Assembly (NCBI RefSeq): GCF_910596095.1
Contig: NC_056540.1
Coordinates: 19,926,501-19,990,500, forward strand
DNA from: Thunnus maccoyii
Taxonomy: Eukaryota; Chordata; Actinopteri; Scombriformes; Scombridae
Reading direction: 5' to 3'
DNA length: 64,000 nt
Below, in pieces: positions 47,740 to 60,177 of this stretch. The notes under the pieces were generated by a model. That model did not search any database. It was not told the DNA's origin and saw nothing but the letters and a program-made list of their open reading frames with translations. Within the stretch, counting starts at the first letter, position 1; every line of letters starts with the position of its first letter. A program made the translations under genes and the position numbers.

Positions 47740-48052
47740 TAGAGCTGCAATGAATAGTTGATTAATCAATTAGTTGCCAACTATTAAATTAATCAATAAT
47801 TGTTTTGCTAATCAATTAATCCTTATCATTTTTTAAGAAAAAGAAAGCCAAAATTCTCTTATTCCAGCTTCTCAAACAAATATAGCATCATATGAATGAA
47901 TATTTTCAGGTTTCTGTCTTAGGCTGAGTGATCAACATTTTTCACAATTTTCAGACATTTTATCGACCAAACAACTAATTGATTAATTGAGAAAATCGAT
48001 TCTCGATTGATCGATCAATTGATAATGGGAATAATGATTAGTTGCAGCCCTA
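47740..48052 (+). mobile_element. Near-complete hAT MITE, reference copy of the local family
   Basis: Starts TAGAGCTGCAA and ends TTGCAGCCCTA, an inverted pair with one mismatch. Flanks ATTGATAT (47732-47739) and ATTAATAT (48053-48060) form an 8-bp target duplication with one mismatch, indicating hAT. Non-coding interior. Copies at 1990, 18478, 36045 and 48056 belong to the same family. Confidence 0.75.
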
Positions 48053-48055
48053 ATT

Positions 48056-48345
48056 AATATTATTGATTAATCAGTCATTTTTTTTACTGATTGTTTTTAT
48101 TTTAATGTCACAAAATAGTGAAAAATAATCCAAGTTGACCTCTCCAAATTGCTTATTTTATTTGAGCAACAGTCCAAAAACCAAAAGATATTCAGTTTAA
48201 AATGATGTTAAACAGAAAATAAGTAAATCTTCACATTTGAGAAACTATAACCAGTGAACCGTTGGTATTTTTGCTTGATAAATGACTTATTGGTAATAAA
48301 AATAGTTGACAATTCATATCTTGTCAATCAATTAATTAGTTACAT
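48056..48345 (-). repeat. Second MITE copy, inverted next to the first
   Basis: Reverse-oriented relative of 47740-48052, with ttgattaatcagtcatttt, atgtcacaaaatagtg, accaaaagatattcagttt and tagttgacaattcat in the family order. It directly abuts the first copy, giving a ~600-bp inverted pair. Confidence 0.6.
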
Positions 48346-49182
48346 TTAGATACAGATTTAGTTACATAGTTACGTTTTTATGCCTTACATGAGACCAAAG
48401 GAAAAAAAAAGTGTCTGCATGCTGGATTTCTTTATTACAGACTGAAAAAGGCACCACACACACAAAAAAATCATTTTGCCTGATGAAGACCAGGTGAGGT
48501 TGAAACGTTGCCTTTTTCAGTCAGTGATAAAAAGACTTTGGGAGGTACAATCCAGTTTGTAAACATTCCTTTTTGTCCTTGACCTATAAATATAGTATAA
48601 GATGCACACACACTCACTTTGCTGTTACATGAGACCAAATCCTTCATAAGTGTAAAACGAAAACTTCAGTAACTGGTAACTTGTTAATTTGATTGAGGTT
48701 TGTTTGGCATCATGAATCTGGACAGAAGTTTTCAGAATGATAACATGACAAGACCATGTTAACATATTATTGATTCCACTGAAAGTCTACTGAATTATCA
48801 CACAGCTCTACCTCCATGTGATGAATACTTTATACTCCAGATTGAAGGGACGTATACGTGTGATGTTCAGGAAACCATCTGCACAAGCTGACAAACAGCC
48901 AAACCGCTTCAAGAAGTGTTAATAATAGATAACAACATCAAAGAAACCGAATGTACAAATCCTTCCAAGACAGAGAAATTACAGTTTCATTAGCTTGGCT
49001 CAGTGGAAATGAAACGCTCAGGATCATAAATATTTTCAAAATGTGACTGGTTGTCTTTCCTGCCAAGATGCAGAGTGTGATGTAAATTTGTTACTCAAAC
49101 CGTCTGAAAATGCTGAAAGCGAATAATTTGCATCAGACAAACAAAGAGACAGGAAAAATTCAGGGTTTTTTTCAATGGACTG
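48346..49182. other. Spacer, repeat-like segment
   Basis: The stretch 48415-48545 holds two related segments in opposite orientation, tattacagactgaaaaaggc and gcctttttcagtcagtgata, a pattern of a small repeat. The remainder up to the mrpl11 poly(A) signal shows nothing. Confidence 0.35.
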
Positions 49183-49188
49183 TTTATT
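49183..49188 (-). terminator. mrpl11 polyadenylation signal AATAAA
   Basis: AATAAA on the minus strand, 108 bases past the mrpl11 stop codon. The 3' UTR is short, about 130 nt. Confidence 0.7.
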
Positions 49189-49295
49189 AAGATCAGACAT
49201 ACACAACATTAACAGTGTATTTGTTATGACTGTAGTACATGTATAAAGTCAATATAAATAGAAATGGGGGGGTTGGTATTGGATGTTGCAGGTCT

Positions 49296-52200
49296 TCATT
49301 TTCTTTTGCCCGTTGCAGCTTCAGCTGCAGCGGCTGCTGCTGCAGCTGCATCAGCTTTCAACTTCTCTTCTCTCTGCTCCATGAAGACTTTGTACTCATC
49401 AGCTGAGAGGCTGAAGAGGAAGGTGGAAGAGGAGAAAAACAAAACAAAACAGGATATTCAGGAAAATGTTACAGGAAAATCCAACTAACAACAACACATT
49501 GACAATGTTAGACATTCGCACTTGTAGGCAATTTTGTTGTTTAATATGGACAAACAGCCCATGTAGATATTTCCAGTGGAGATATGATGATATTTAATAG
49601 CTGTAATTTCAACTTGATAGCAGAAAATCCTTCGGCTATCTGAAATATTAACTTTAAGCATCAGTTTTTGGTGTCAGTCTCCAAGAATCGAAGAGCAATG
49701 GCCTCCTTCTGGACTCACCGTGGTGCAGCAGTGTTCAACAACCATCCAGGGAGAAATCCATTGTAAAAAAGGCAGAGATACCAATTTCTCTACTGACAGA
49801 ACCCTCAATAAATCATCCTGCACTGAAGTCGCAAGACATGTTAACTTTTAAGTAAGGGGAGGAAAGGGATTCTGGGAAAAGTACAATATCATTAATTGAA
49901 GTAGAGGCTGAAGGAGCAGGTTGAGGGAGTGCGGTTCTGCTCGAATACTAAACCACAACAGTTCAGGGAAAAATAACTGAACATCATGAATGATAAACAG
50001 TAGAAGTGTGAGAGTAAACACAGGCGGATCAGTAAGTTCAAAGGGTGTAGATAGGGAGGTGTCACAGCTGTAATGAAATCTAATAGAAAAGCAAGATGTA
50101 TAAGACGTGAAGCTTATAATGTAAAATCTTTGTTGACAGATAGCTGCTGATTCCTTTATTTTTAAGGTTTGGTGGGTTTTTTTGGCATTTTTGCTTTTAA
50201 TGGATTGCTCAACTCAATTTTTGAGACTGTGGTTCCTGGTGTTGTTGTACTGAACTGCTTATTAATGTCAGTATTTATATTTATGTATGTTTATTTATGT
50301 ATAAGAGGATGGGCGTACAAAGCAATAAGTATAATATGATGCAACCTGTTACAACTGCAACCACAGATGTTCAGTCAACCACAGGAAGAGCGTAAGATAC
50401 TTAGAGTACCTTATTAATCAAAGCAGCTAATCACACTAGTCGCAAAAACTAAAATTCAGACCACACACTAAATCTAAATATATAGTCACTGGTCACTTTA
50501 TTAGGTACACCTATACAGTCTAATGCAATCCAATACAACAGCTCTGCCATAAATTCTACTTTTGCAAAGATTATTCATTTTCTGTTTTTGTTGACATTGT
50601 CAGAAAGGTGATAATTCTACTTTATGTTTATAATTGAGGTCGTAGTGAGTGGCGGTGTACTGGATTATATTAAACATATTTCTAATATTTGGCCTCCTGC
50701 ATGTATGTAAATGGAGTGTAAATATACAGAATATAATGTATATATGCACTGTGCAATGACAGTTTTCTCTTGTACAGTCAGAGAAAAAAAATGTGTTTTC
50801 AAATTTCACATCAGTAGATTTTGTTGCAGGGTTTCTGTATCCATTTGAATCTCATTATACTGTACAGTGCAGCTGTTCATATTATCCAGTCACTCTCACA
50901 CATACTCACTTTGTGTTCCCTTATCTGACCTCTAGTGGCCGTTTTTAGGCGTAAGCATCAACAGATGACACTGAACCAGCATCATTCACATGCAACACCA
51001 CAGGACTGTATAAAGCTTTACGTTTGTGAAACCATGTGTCCTCGTTCCTTTTTGAAGAGCTACGTACATAATGATACCAACACTCTACTTGGACACTGTC
51101 AGCAGCTTATCACACTACAGCTTGTGTTCACTGAAGCTTAAGTTGTCTCAGGTCGATATGTTGAGAACGTTAAGAGCGGCGAGAACAGGAGCAGGACTTA
51201 CTCGTTGACAATCTTGATACCCAGCGAACGGGCCGAGCCGACGATGCTTTTGACGATAGTCTCCAGGGAGGCATCCCTCATTTTGAAGCACTCATCCTGG
51301 GCTTTCACCTGGGCTATTTCATACACCGCTCTTACCGACACCATCCCCGCTGTCTCGTGGCCTTCACACACATAAAAGAGATGGCAGAATGTGAATAAAG
51401 CAAATGAAAAATTCAATAAACGCACAAGGAAAAGTTTGGCACAAAAGAAGACAAAGTGGGGCTATGTGTGAGCTAGTGTGTGTGTGTGTGTGTGCGTGTG
51501 TGTTGGAGAAGGGGTGGTATTAGGAGTCAACGGCTGAATCGGGCCTGGAGATACTATAGCTTGGAGCATAAAAGTGCGAAATCCATAATTCTCTTTTCTT
51601 AACACACCACCTTTGCCACTTCCTTCCTCTGTTGCCGTTCTCTCACATGTCATGAATATAACATCAATCACAGCAAAGCTTAAAACTGAGCCGATGGAGA
51701 GACGTGTGTCCGTTACACGTCTCAGTGGGTGAAAATTGGAGTGAGAACAGATACATCAGAACATCTCACCTGTCTTTCCAGCCCCTTTCGCAATACCCGC
51801 CGCTTGCTTGAGGAAGTAAGACACTGTGGGCTGACCGATCTGCAGGTCATAGGTTCTGTCAGGCTGAGGAGACAAAGAAGAATTTAAATTATATATATGA
51901 AAATGAGACCTCAGTGTCCTCAATGGCAGCTAAGACCCTGTCAATGACTCTTGATGTTCACAGAAATTACACGCAGATCTTCACACATAATTAAATCATA
52001 TTTTACTGAGCAAAGGCTCAGACATTGAATATTACTTTTTAAATGTTTTGCTTTTATAAAATCAGCAGCCTACTTGTTGATAAGTGTTTTCTTAGCTGAA
52101 GTAGGAACATACCTTGGACCTACAATCCACCAGAAAGGGAACTTGTGTAATGGTGCTCTGAGTGAAGTCTGGTGACTAAGCTGCTGAAAATTCTTTATTT

Positions 52201-55200
52201 TTGCAACAATGTAAGCTTCTGGGTTTCTTTTAATTTAACTATCTTGATGCAGGAACTGAAGAATCCAAAGTGACATGCTTTTTTCTAAAAAGTTCACTTG
52301 AGAGGGAAAAAAAAGAGGTTTATTGCCACACAAAAGATCACTGAAGAAAACAGTGTCCTGATGGAGGCAATCACATAAAAAGTTGCCAGTATGATTGAGG
52401 AGAAGTTCAAATGTTTCACGGACATTTTAGAGAAAGTTACTGAGTGCCTTGAAAGTCAATCTAAACGTATAGATGAAGCAGAAACACGCATCTCTAATGC
52501 TGAGGATCTGAACACTGAATTACAAGGAAATCTCAGCATGTGGCGGAAAAGAACATTGAACACCTAAATGCAAAGTTAATGAACATGGAAAGACGCAGAG
52601 GCAGGGATAATAGAATCCACAGATTAAGTGAGAAGATGGAGGATGATGATCCAGTGTGCATCTTTGAATATTGGCTACCATCCTTCCTGGAAATGGAGAC
52701 CGAACAAGGTTTAATTAAAGCTGACCGTGTGCGCTGCAAGTTTGGAAGACAAAGGTTGATGATACGACTCAGGTGGTTGTTATCAAGCTTCATAACTATA
52801 CCAACAAGGCTAAAGTTTTAGTTGCAGCAAAGGCAAAGAAGGAGCTTGTGTACAATAAAAGCAGGTTAATGCTGTCATCAGATCTTCCAGAGAATGTTCG
52901 TGCACAAAGGAGATGTTTCAACAAAGTCTGCAAACAGCTAATTGAGAGGAATATACGCTTCCCCATGCAGTACCCTGCTGTTCTTAGACTGACAGGAAAG
53001 AGACACAAGTTCAGATCCCCTAAAGAAGCTCAAGATCTCCTGGATAAAATGGACTTAACTTGAGCACTGAATGGTTCGCTATATACAGTAACTCTCCCTC
53101 TTACAGCTTTGCATGGGCAAAGAAAATATCAGAGAACTGGTACGGGCGCTTATGGATATTTAGACTTGTGAAAGTGTGACCAATAGCCTACTGTTATTTA
53201 TTTATTTATTTTTATGATTGCACATTTTGTGAATAGGCAGCGGATCTAGTCGGTCTATCCCTTGATTGTCCCAGTTAAATTTGTAGCAGGGGACGGAGTT
53301 ATATAAAATGGATTAGGAGTTTAGAAGGAACGTCTAGTGATTGGTTTAACCCTTTTTTGGTGAGAATAGCCTTTGTTTGCTCTCTTTTTTCAGTTTTTTT
53401 CTTCAGGCTTCCCTTTGTTAGTTAAACTTATCTTGGTTTTACATATCTTACATTTTCTTCTCTTTTTTCCTCAATTTGTCACTAAATACTGGTGTGTGTT
53501 ACGTGTTTATGTGTTTGTCTCACAATGCCCATTTGCCAAGCTTAGAGTTGAGGATTATACATCTCAGATTCCCCCATGTGTGAGACAGAAATGGCATTTT
53601 TCAGATACTTAAGTAATTCTTGATGATATGTTATTGACATTGCAAAATTACTTCACTCAATGTTAAAGCTCTGAATCACCCTTTAAAGCATTACAAAAGG
53701 TTCTTATTTGGCTGAAAAAACAGGATGCTCAAATTGGTCTACTTCAACAGAAACACTTGAATAATTCAGAACATGTGAAGATAAAAATAATGGTTTGGTT
53801 TGGTCAAGTAGCTTACTCCTCTTTCTCTTCAAAAAGAAAATATGTAGCAATATTGGTACATAAAAGTCTGCCTCTCATAATAGAAAAGGTTATAGCAGAT
53901 GAAAAGGGTTGTTTTCTTTGTTTTTTTTTATTTGGGGAGCACTTGTTGCTTTGTAGTCTTTATGCGCCTACGAGTCACTATTTTACTCTTACTTCTAGGA
54001 CAATATTGGACAGAACTGAGAATTGTACAATTGGCTCTAGTAGACTAAGCGAACCTTTTTACGCTATTTCACCTATTTTTATTAAAATTTCCCTGCCATA
54101 CAGAGACCCTTTAAAGAGGCATTGGCAGCTGAATCCATCTCTGTTGAGTGATGAAACTTTCTGTACTTATCTTAACGAGCAATTTACAAGAAAGCAAATG
54201 ATAGAGATGATGCTGACCCATCTACAGTATGGGAAGCTGCCAAAATATATATCAGAGATTTCATTATTATGCTTTGTGGCCGCAAAAAAAGAAGGAATTG
54301 GCAACCCAGCTTGAACTTGAATCTGAATGAATAGCCTTAGAAGCACAACTTGTGAGGCCGACTGAGGCTCCCCGCGGGCAGGTGGAAGCACTAATGGTCA
54401 GCACTAAATCAACTTCTTACTCAAAAAATTTTTTGCAGACTATTTGAGGCACCTGCACAACTAATTAAGAAAAGAGGGAGCACAAATTCAATATCGCAAC
54501 TAAGGAATGAAAAAAGGAAAGATTTGTGTGACATCATGCAAACTTAAGAAACTAAAGTACACAAGTGAATGTTGTAACAGTATGGAGAAAGTAGATATCT
54601 TTTTCAACAAAATTAAATTACCATATGCAACCCAGGAATATAGAAATCTTTTATGCAAACCTACATCTGAAACAGGTTAAAGAGGCTGTTAATTCTCTAC
54701 AAAGAAGGAACGCAGCAGGGTTGGATGGATGTGGTCCAGATTTCTATAAGGATTTTGGGGTAAATATACAGTATCTGGTCTTTTGAGGAGAATGTATGTT
54801 GACTACAAAGGCTACCTAAAACCTTAACTATGCTAGATATTTATTTGATACTTAAAAAATGGCAAATCACCTGATCTAAGAAGCTCTTATAGGCCTGTCA
54901 GCCTCATTAATGTTGACTGTAAAATCCTCTCTAAAATTTTCACAAAACAAATTAAAGATACTGTTCCTAAACTCGTTAAGCCAGATCAAACAGGCTTTCT
55001 TAAGCAAAAATTTTCTAGTTATAATATGAGGCACTTTATCAACATTATACATCAAGCTAAAGTAGCCTCAACAAAAAATATCATCTCTCTCGATGCTGAA
55101 AAAGCATTCGATTGTAGGACTGAATGGAATTACTTATTTGCAGTGCCTAACAAGTTTGGGTTAGGAGACGAGTCTAGTAAATGGATTCAGCTTTTGCACT

Positions 55201-58200
55201 CTGTACCAAGGACAAGCGTTATTGTAAATGGAGAACGCTCACAAGATTTCCTTCTGGAGCGATGTCAAGGCTGTCTCGCCTCCCCACTATTGTTTGCCCC
55301 AGCTATTGAACCACTTGCAGAAGCTACCAGAACTCATGAGGATATTCAGGGTGTTAACCTGGGCAGAAACATTCACAAAATTGCATTATAAGTGTACAAT
55401 ATCTTATTTGTATCAAGCTCAGAAGGTTCCTGAAGGTTAGACAATACTTTAGTTCTTTTTCAGGTTATAAAATAAACCTGGTAAAATCTGAAATTATGCC
55501 TCTTGGCTCATACAGGGACACTGCTACTCTTAAAAAAATTTCCATTGAAGTTGTCTCTCAATGGTTTATCTTAGCTAGAAATATATGTCTCCCCTAATAT
55601 ATGTGAACTGTACAAATTAAACATGAATCCTCTCTTAAAAGTTATGAAGGCAGACTTGAAACGCTGAGTTAATCTTCCTATTTCTTGGATGGGGAGGATA
55701 AGCTTAATTAAAATGAATATATTACCACATATTCTTTATCCAATACAGATGATACCACTTTATATGGATAAGAAAACAGGGAAAGGGAGAATTTTGTCGA
55801 GATTCATATGGAGAGGGAGAAAGGTGAGATTGAGATTTACACGACTGCAATTATCTAAAATGTCTGGTGGACATTACCAAATATTCTGTTTTATAACGGG
55901 GCAAATCATGCCAGAATTGTTTCACAGACTTAATGAGTACTTGGAAATAATTAATAGTTGGTGCTGTACTCCTTTTACTTTGTTAAGTCTTCTCACAAAG
56001 TATATCACTGAAGAGCCTGTGGCTATTACTCAAAACTCTTTAATAAGTAGTGCTATACATTCCTGGCAAGATATTATGAAATACTGTAGTAAAAATAACA
56101 AGGCATCTCTCCTTAAAACTATGATACAAAATGCTGAACTTTTACTAGGTATAGAGGGCACCATGTTTAATCAGGGATTAGGATTATTCATGATTTATTA
56201 CAAGCAAATAGTTTAATGTCATTTCATCGGTTTCAGACCATATATGGAACACCTTCATCTCACTTTTTGAGGGACTTGGGAATATTTTTTGACCTGTGGC
56301 AGGTCAGTGGTCGGGCGCTGGTTGGACACACTAGACGGCCCACTGTGTGACCCACATGTGTGTTTTGTGGTCTGTAGGGAATCTGGTATGCAGGGTGTGG
56401 AGTCATTGCTGGAGTTGAGCAAGAGTAGGGAAAAAAAAAATCACTTTTAAAGGGCAAATGCACAAAGTGTTATTATTATTATTACAAAGAGCAATAAGAC
56501 CAACACGTGTCTGCTGTACACAGATTTTCATCAGAGTCCTTCACAAAAAGTGTGCTTTGTATTTTCTGAGGAATTAATTCCCTTTCTTGTAGTATTTCGT
56601 CTACCCCTCTAAATCCGGAGCATCTGCTTTATGTTTCATCCCTCTCAGATCCAAGTAGTGCTTTTTTTTTTTTCTTCATACCTTGAGGCCATTGTGTTTC
56701 TGTAGTAGTGACTGCACTGTACAATGGCACTGCAGTCATTGTATTTTATTCAAGCTTAAATAGGTTTCTGACTCAACTGTAAACAAAAAAGTAGTTTATC
56801 ATTCTGTCTTTTATGTTATTGTTTATATTAATATGAGACTCTAATCTAAACCTGCATTAACTGAGAGGGCAGTGCAACAATCTGTGAAAACAAAACAGAC
56901 ATATTATCACCTCCTGAAGTAGTTATGGTGAATGTGTTGGCAAATATTTGCCTATTAACACATCCAGCAGACACAGGGCAACATTAGTATTAATTTGGAG
57001 TCGTGTTTCTGGCCACCTGGCAAATTTAAATTTAATATGCACTCTGCTTTTAGCTCTGTCTTTGATCTCCAGAAACTCCAGAGGGAAATGTTTAGCTGGT
57101 TCTGGGCAGCATACAGTTGGTTTATCATAGCTTTTTCGCTAAAAACAGCCTGCTGTGTTTGGAAACGGTGTTAATGAGAGCGGTGAAAGTGAATAAAAAC
57201 AGAAAAGTTGTAGGCTGGGAAAACCAAACCAAAGAGCCAAAAGATGCTACGATGTTTGAAGAACGGAGGGGAAATACAGAGTCGGATGATAATTTTGAAT
57301 TTGTCACTGTAAAGAAGACAGACCAAATAATGTGAACACATAAAAAATATTTTAACTGTATTTTGACTAATCCATTTGCATGGGGTGTTCACATTATTTT
57401 GTCTACCTCCTGTGCGTTCAGCTGTGTACTGCTGCACATCTGCTCTCCAGCCTCATTCCCTCGCCCTCTACATCCTTCCCTCAGGACCAAAATAAAAATA
57501 ATCTCTTCAGCCTCACTGAATTATTCTGACCCTTTTATTTAATTCACATTCATTCCCTCGCCAAAGACCTTTATTGAGTAAAATCTGACATATCGATTCA
57601 ATCAATCTGAGGATGGTTTTCTTCGGATCATTTGTTACCTGTCACATATGAAAAGGAAAAGAAAAAGAAAATCACCGTAGGCTGAGCTCAGATGATACCA
57701 CAGTGCAGATGATGTGTCATCAGTCATGTTATCTAACAAAAGTGACCTTTCGACATGAGGCAACAGAATTTTTCTCTATCTATGGAAAGGCTATTGGTTA
57801 TAAAGGTCCAATGAGTCGCTGTTGTTTCTTCCATTTTAGAAGACAAACACAAACATTTACTGCAGCGGCCTTTTTCTGACGGGCAAAATGAAAAACAAAG
57901 AGAGTGAGACTGAGAACGCAGCGAGTGTAAGAACAATTATGGGAGAAAACATGAAAGGAATATTTTTGGTATTTTGGGAAATACACTTATTTGCTTTAAT
58001 TTATAAATACTGATGATAAGAGTGATCCCAAACGGTAAACAGTGTGTGAGAGCAATGCTACAGTGTGTAGTGTGATCATGTAGTAAAAATGGTGATGAAC
58101 AAACATTTCCAAACACAGTTCAAATTTCTTTCTTTTGGCCAAATGAGCACATCCATCAAATCAAAGAACAAAGTTGACTGGACATCACACTGAAAGAGGG

Positions 58201-60177
58201 AACGTATGCTTGAATTTGTTGTGTAAGTTTCAGTGGTGTATTTGTAGGATGGACGTGTAATGTGACTAAACCTTTATTGGCCATTCAGTTGCTCAACAAT
58301 ATCGATTATCCAATTAGCTCAACAGTAACAGGGCTTTAGTAGTGAAACTCTGCAGTTAAATGATTTATGAGTTGTGTTTTGGTTTTTTTTTGTCTTTCCA
58401 AAACCAAAAAATTAAAAAATCAAAAGTGTACACAATGAATTTAACTGTGTTTATCTGCTCCAACTTCAGCTGCGAACGTTAGCATATCCGGCTAACTAGC
58501 ATGCTACCTACAGTAGTAACCAAGCGTTACTGTCAAGGCTTCCAAGTTTACTTCAAAGGATCCGTGTACCATTAACCAACTACATTAACTTGTGAGGTTA
58601 CAGGTTACATTAAAGTCGAGATGAAATGAAAACTTTCTTTTTGACCCTTTTAGATCACATGTAAAACAAAACATGATGTGTGCTTACGTAGGCTTGAACC
58701 AACCACTTTCAACCAATAATATCACGACATCCACCCATCGATCAATCTTCAACTTTCAGCGGCACAGAGCTAAGATTCATTATGACACAACCACGTTTCA
58801 ATGTTCAAATCAAATTCCTCTCATTATGTCCTGCCTGTCTATCCTGTTTCACTCAGAAATACATCACAACACAGAAGTTAGATTCTCTCAAAATGCTGTT
58901 TCATCTGGACTTTAAAAAAATCCTGCCAAACATTAGTTCTGTTACTAGTTACACACTGCAACACAAGCACAATGCGGTTTATTTATTTCCAAGTCTTCTA
59001 CACGCATCAACACCTGGTGAGGACACAGACTTTTTGTTCATTTCATACATAAACTTGAATGGTTTCTCAGCAACCTCAGTGACTCCAGCCTGCAGCTCTG
59101 TTCACTAAGAAATATTTCTGTTTTAGTATGGATTACACAAACAAGATACAATCTTGTTGAAACAATGAGGTTAATTAGTGAGCGTCAGAGGTGTTGGTAG
59201 ACATATTTTTTAACTTTGGAGAGAACCAGGCTGGCTGTTTATCCCCTCTAGCTTCCATTCTTTATGCTAAGATAAGCTAATCACCTCCCGGCTCCAGCTC
59301 CATAATTAATCACAGACATGGCAGTGGTATTGATCTTTTCATCTCACTCTCGGCAAGTGTATTTCTTTAAACGTCGAACTGTTCCTTCGCAGTAAGATGA
59401 AAGGCATTGTGAGAGGTGCTAAAAGCTAGTGACAGGACTGAGGTGAAAGTCAGTTCAGAAACAGATGCCGACTGCACGCACACATTAAACATCGCATGTA
59501 AAGTATGTCGAGTACAGTGTGAGCAGGAGAAGCTCTACGCTGCAAATCGCCAGCAGATGGCACTGATCGGCAGCAGCAGTGGGGACCCGTGATGTGATGG
59601 CAGAGCTGTTGCTGAATATTGCATGTCAAAATATATTCACGCTTTTTACAGGATTAGACTTCCACTCCTTACATCACAAACCTCATTACAACACACATTT
59701 ATTCAGCTCACAGGACACAACTCTTGATGTGAAACAACACACAAAGAGGCGGTGGTGGTGGTGGAGGTGGAGGGGGCGTCGAGTCAAACAATATGTGGTG
59801 GGTAAAAAAAAACAACAAATAACTACAAGCTCTTTTCTGAGTAATTCACATCTCCTGCATGCACTTAATGCTTCTTGACTCTAAGTTCCTCTGGGTATTG
59901 CTTCATTAATGAATACAAATGGAAAGGCTTACTTTATTGGTAGAGTATGAATAATGGAAGTGCTCTGGTAATGTTATGCAGCTGGTGGAATTAACTACAG
60001 TTGAAGGAGAGAGGTGTACTAAGTGTGAAGGGTCAGGGGAGGGTTAGCAAGACCCCCACAACGAGCCGCACACACACGCACCTTCACGTTGATCTTGACT
60101 GGGAGTGGGATGCCCTCTTTCAGCTCCTTTGTTTTCTCGTTGAAGTCCTTGCAGAACTGTCCGATAGGGATTCCTCT
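49296..60177 (-). CDS. mrpl11: Mitochondrial ribosomal protein uL11m (MRPL11), first exon outside the window
   Basis: Four exons on the minus strand, in transcript order: 60177-60082, 51863-51770, 51361-51202, 49410-49296. They join in frame to 465 nt (154 aa plus stop). The first here is phase 0 and opens [20 protein letters not shown], matching human MRPL11 from about residue 42, so an N-terminal exon of about 41 residues lies right of 64000 (no candidate found from 60178 to 64000). Then [20 protein letters not shown], the rRNA-binding C-terminal domain with [12 protein letters not shown], and a tail with nine consecutive alanines ending in ATGKRK. uL11m is part of the stalk base of the mitoribosome large subunit, where translation factors bind. 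The alanine run replaces the Ala/Glu-rich human tail. The 8.2-kb intron holds an antisense LINE. Confidence 0.96.
49411..50483. other. mrpl11 intron, left part
   Basis: Between the last two mrpl11 exons. No feature recognised apart from AT-rich sequence. Confidence 0.4.
50484..50700. repeat. Teleost repeat with GGTCACTTTATTAGGTACACC terminus
   Basis: Starts tcactttattaggtacacc, a terminus I recognise from a common teleost element, and a decayed inverted partner (ggtgtactggattatatta) lies near 50653-50672. No coding content. Confidence 0.5.
51475..51502 (+). repeat. (GT)n microsatellite in an mrpl11 intron
   Basis: Uninterrupted gt units with one gc, between mrpl11 exons 51202-51361 and 51770-51863. 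Confidence 0.85.
52340..53061 (+). pseudogene. LINE ORF1 remnant
   Basis: An upstream segment encodes a coiled coil of the type [14 protein letters not shown]. It is followed by a region like [20 protein letters not shown] and [18 protein letters not shown], the layout of L1 ORF1 (coiled coil, RRM-like domain, C-terminal domain). The frame changes near 52540 and again near 52780, and a stop lies inside the coiled coil. Confidence 0.7.
53640..54315 (+). pseudogene. LINE ORF2 endonuclease remnant
   Basis: The start resembles the opening of L1 endonucleases ([11 protein letters not shown], then [13 protein letters not shown]). An open stretch of 185 codons runs from 53757 to 54314, but alignment to the expected active-site order is broken, so the domain is not functional. 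Assignment rests on position and the N-terminal match. Confidence 0.55.
54690..55440 (+). pseudogene. LINE ORF2 reverse-transcriptase remnant
   Basis: Readable motifs include [20 protein letters not shown], then DQTGFLKQ, then the catalytic-region strand [10 protein letters not shown] and the VNGERS..F segment followed by [11 protein letters not shown]. These match L1/Tx1 reverse transcriptase motifs in order. Frame shifts occur near 54860, 55030 and 55390. The polymerase box that should hold the second acidic pair is lost. Confidence 0.75.
55680..56215 (+). pseudogene. LINE ORF2 C-terminal remnant
   Basis: An open stretch beginning [20 protein letters not shown] matches the segment after the RT domain in Tx1-like LINEs (WLGR..L.KM..LP..LY). 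It continues with [20 protein letters not shown] and then diverges. Confidence 0.7.
56221..59199. other. mrpl11 large intron, mid part
   Basis: A (tta)n run at about 56470-56485. At 57955-58010 a fragment with attttgggaaatacacttat is probably a piece of the repeat family seen at 59200-59395. Two short open frames at 57117-57335 lack any match and read like chance. Otherwise nothing. Confidence 0.35.
59200..59395. repeat. Teleost interspersed repeat fragment
   Basis: Contains aaccaggctggctgtttatc, ttctttatgctaagataagc, cacctcccggctccagctcc and ends aacgtcgaactgttcctt, which I recognise as a common teleost repeat with AACTGTTCC-type termini. It is one end only. Confidence 0.6.
59550..59562 (+). 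promoter_or_regulatory. Candidate CTCF core site
   Basis: CCAGCAGATGGCA fits the CTCF core consensus CCASYAGRKGGCA at every position. It lies in the mrpl11 intron about 500 bp from the 60.1-kb exon. Binding is not shown. Confidence 0.45.

Larger units (their letters stand above)
52330..56220 (+). mobile_element. Decayed Tx1/L1-like LINE retrotransposon
   Basis: Remnants of both LINE proteins lie in order on the + strand: an ORF1 coiled coil with RNA-binding region, an apurinic-type endonuclease segment, reverse transcriptase and an ORF2 C-terminal region. Stops and frame shifts break every part. It sits inside the 8.2-kb mrpl11 intron, antisense to the gene. Limits are set by the outermost recognisable coding remnants; no 5' UTR, poly(A) tail or target duplication was identified. 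A (tta)n run lies downstream near 56470. Confidence 0.75.
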
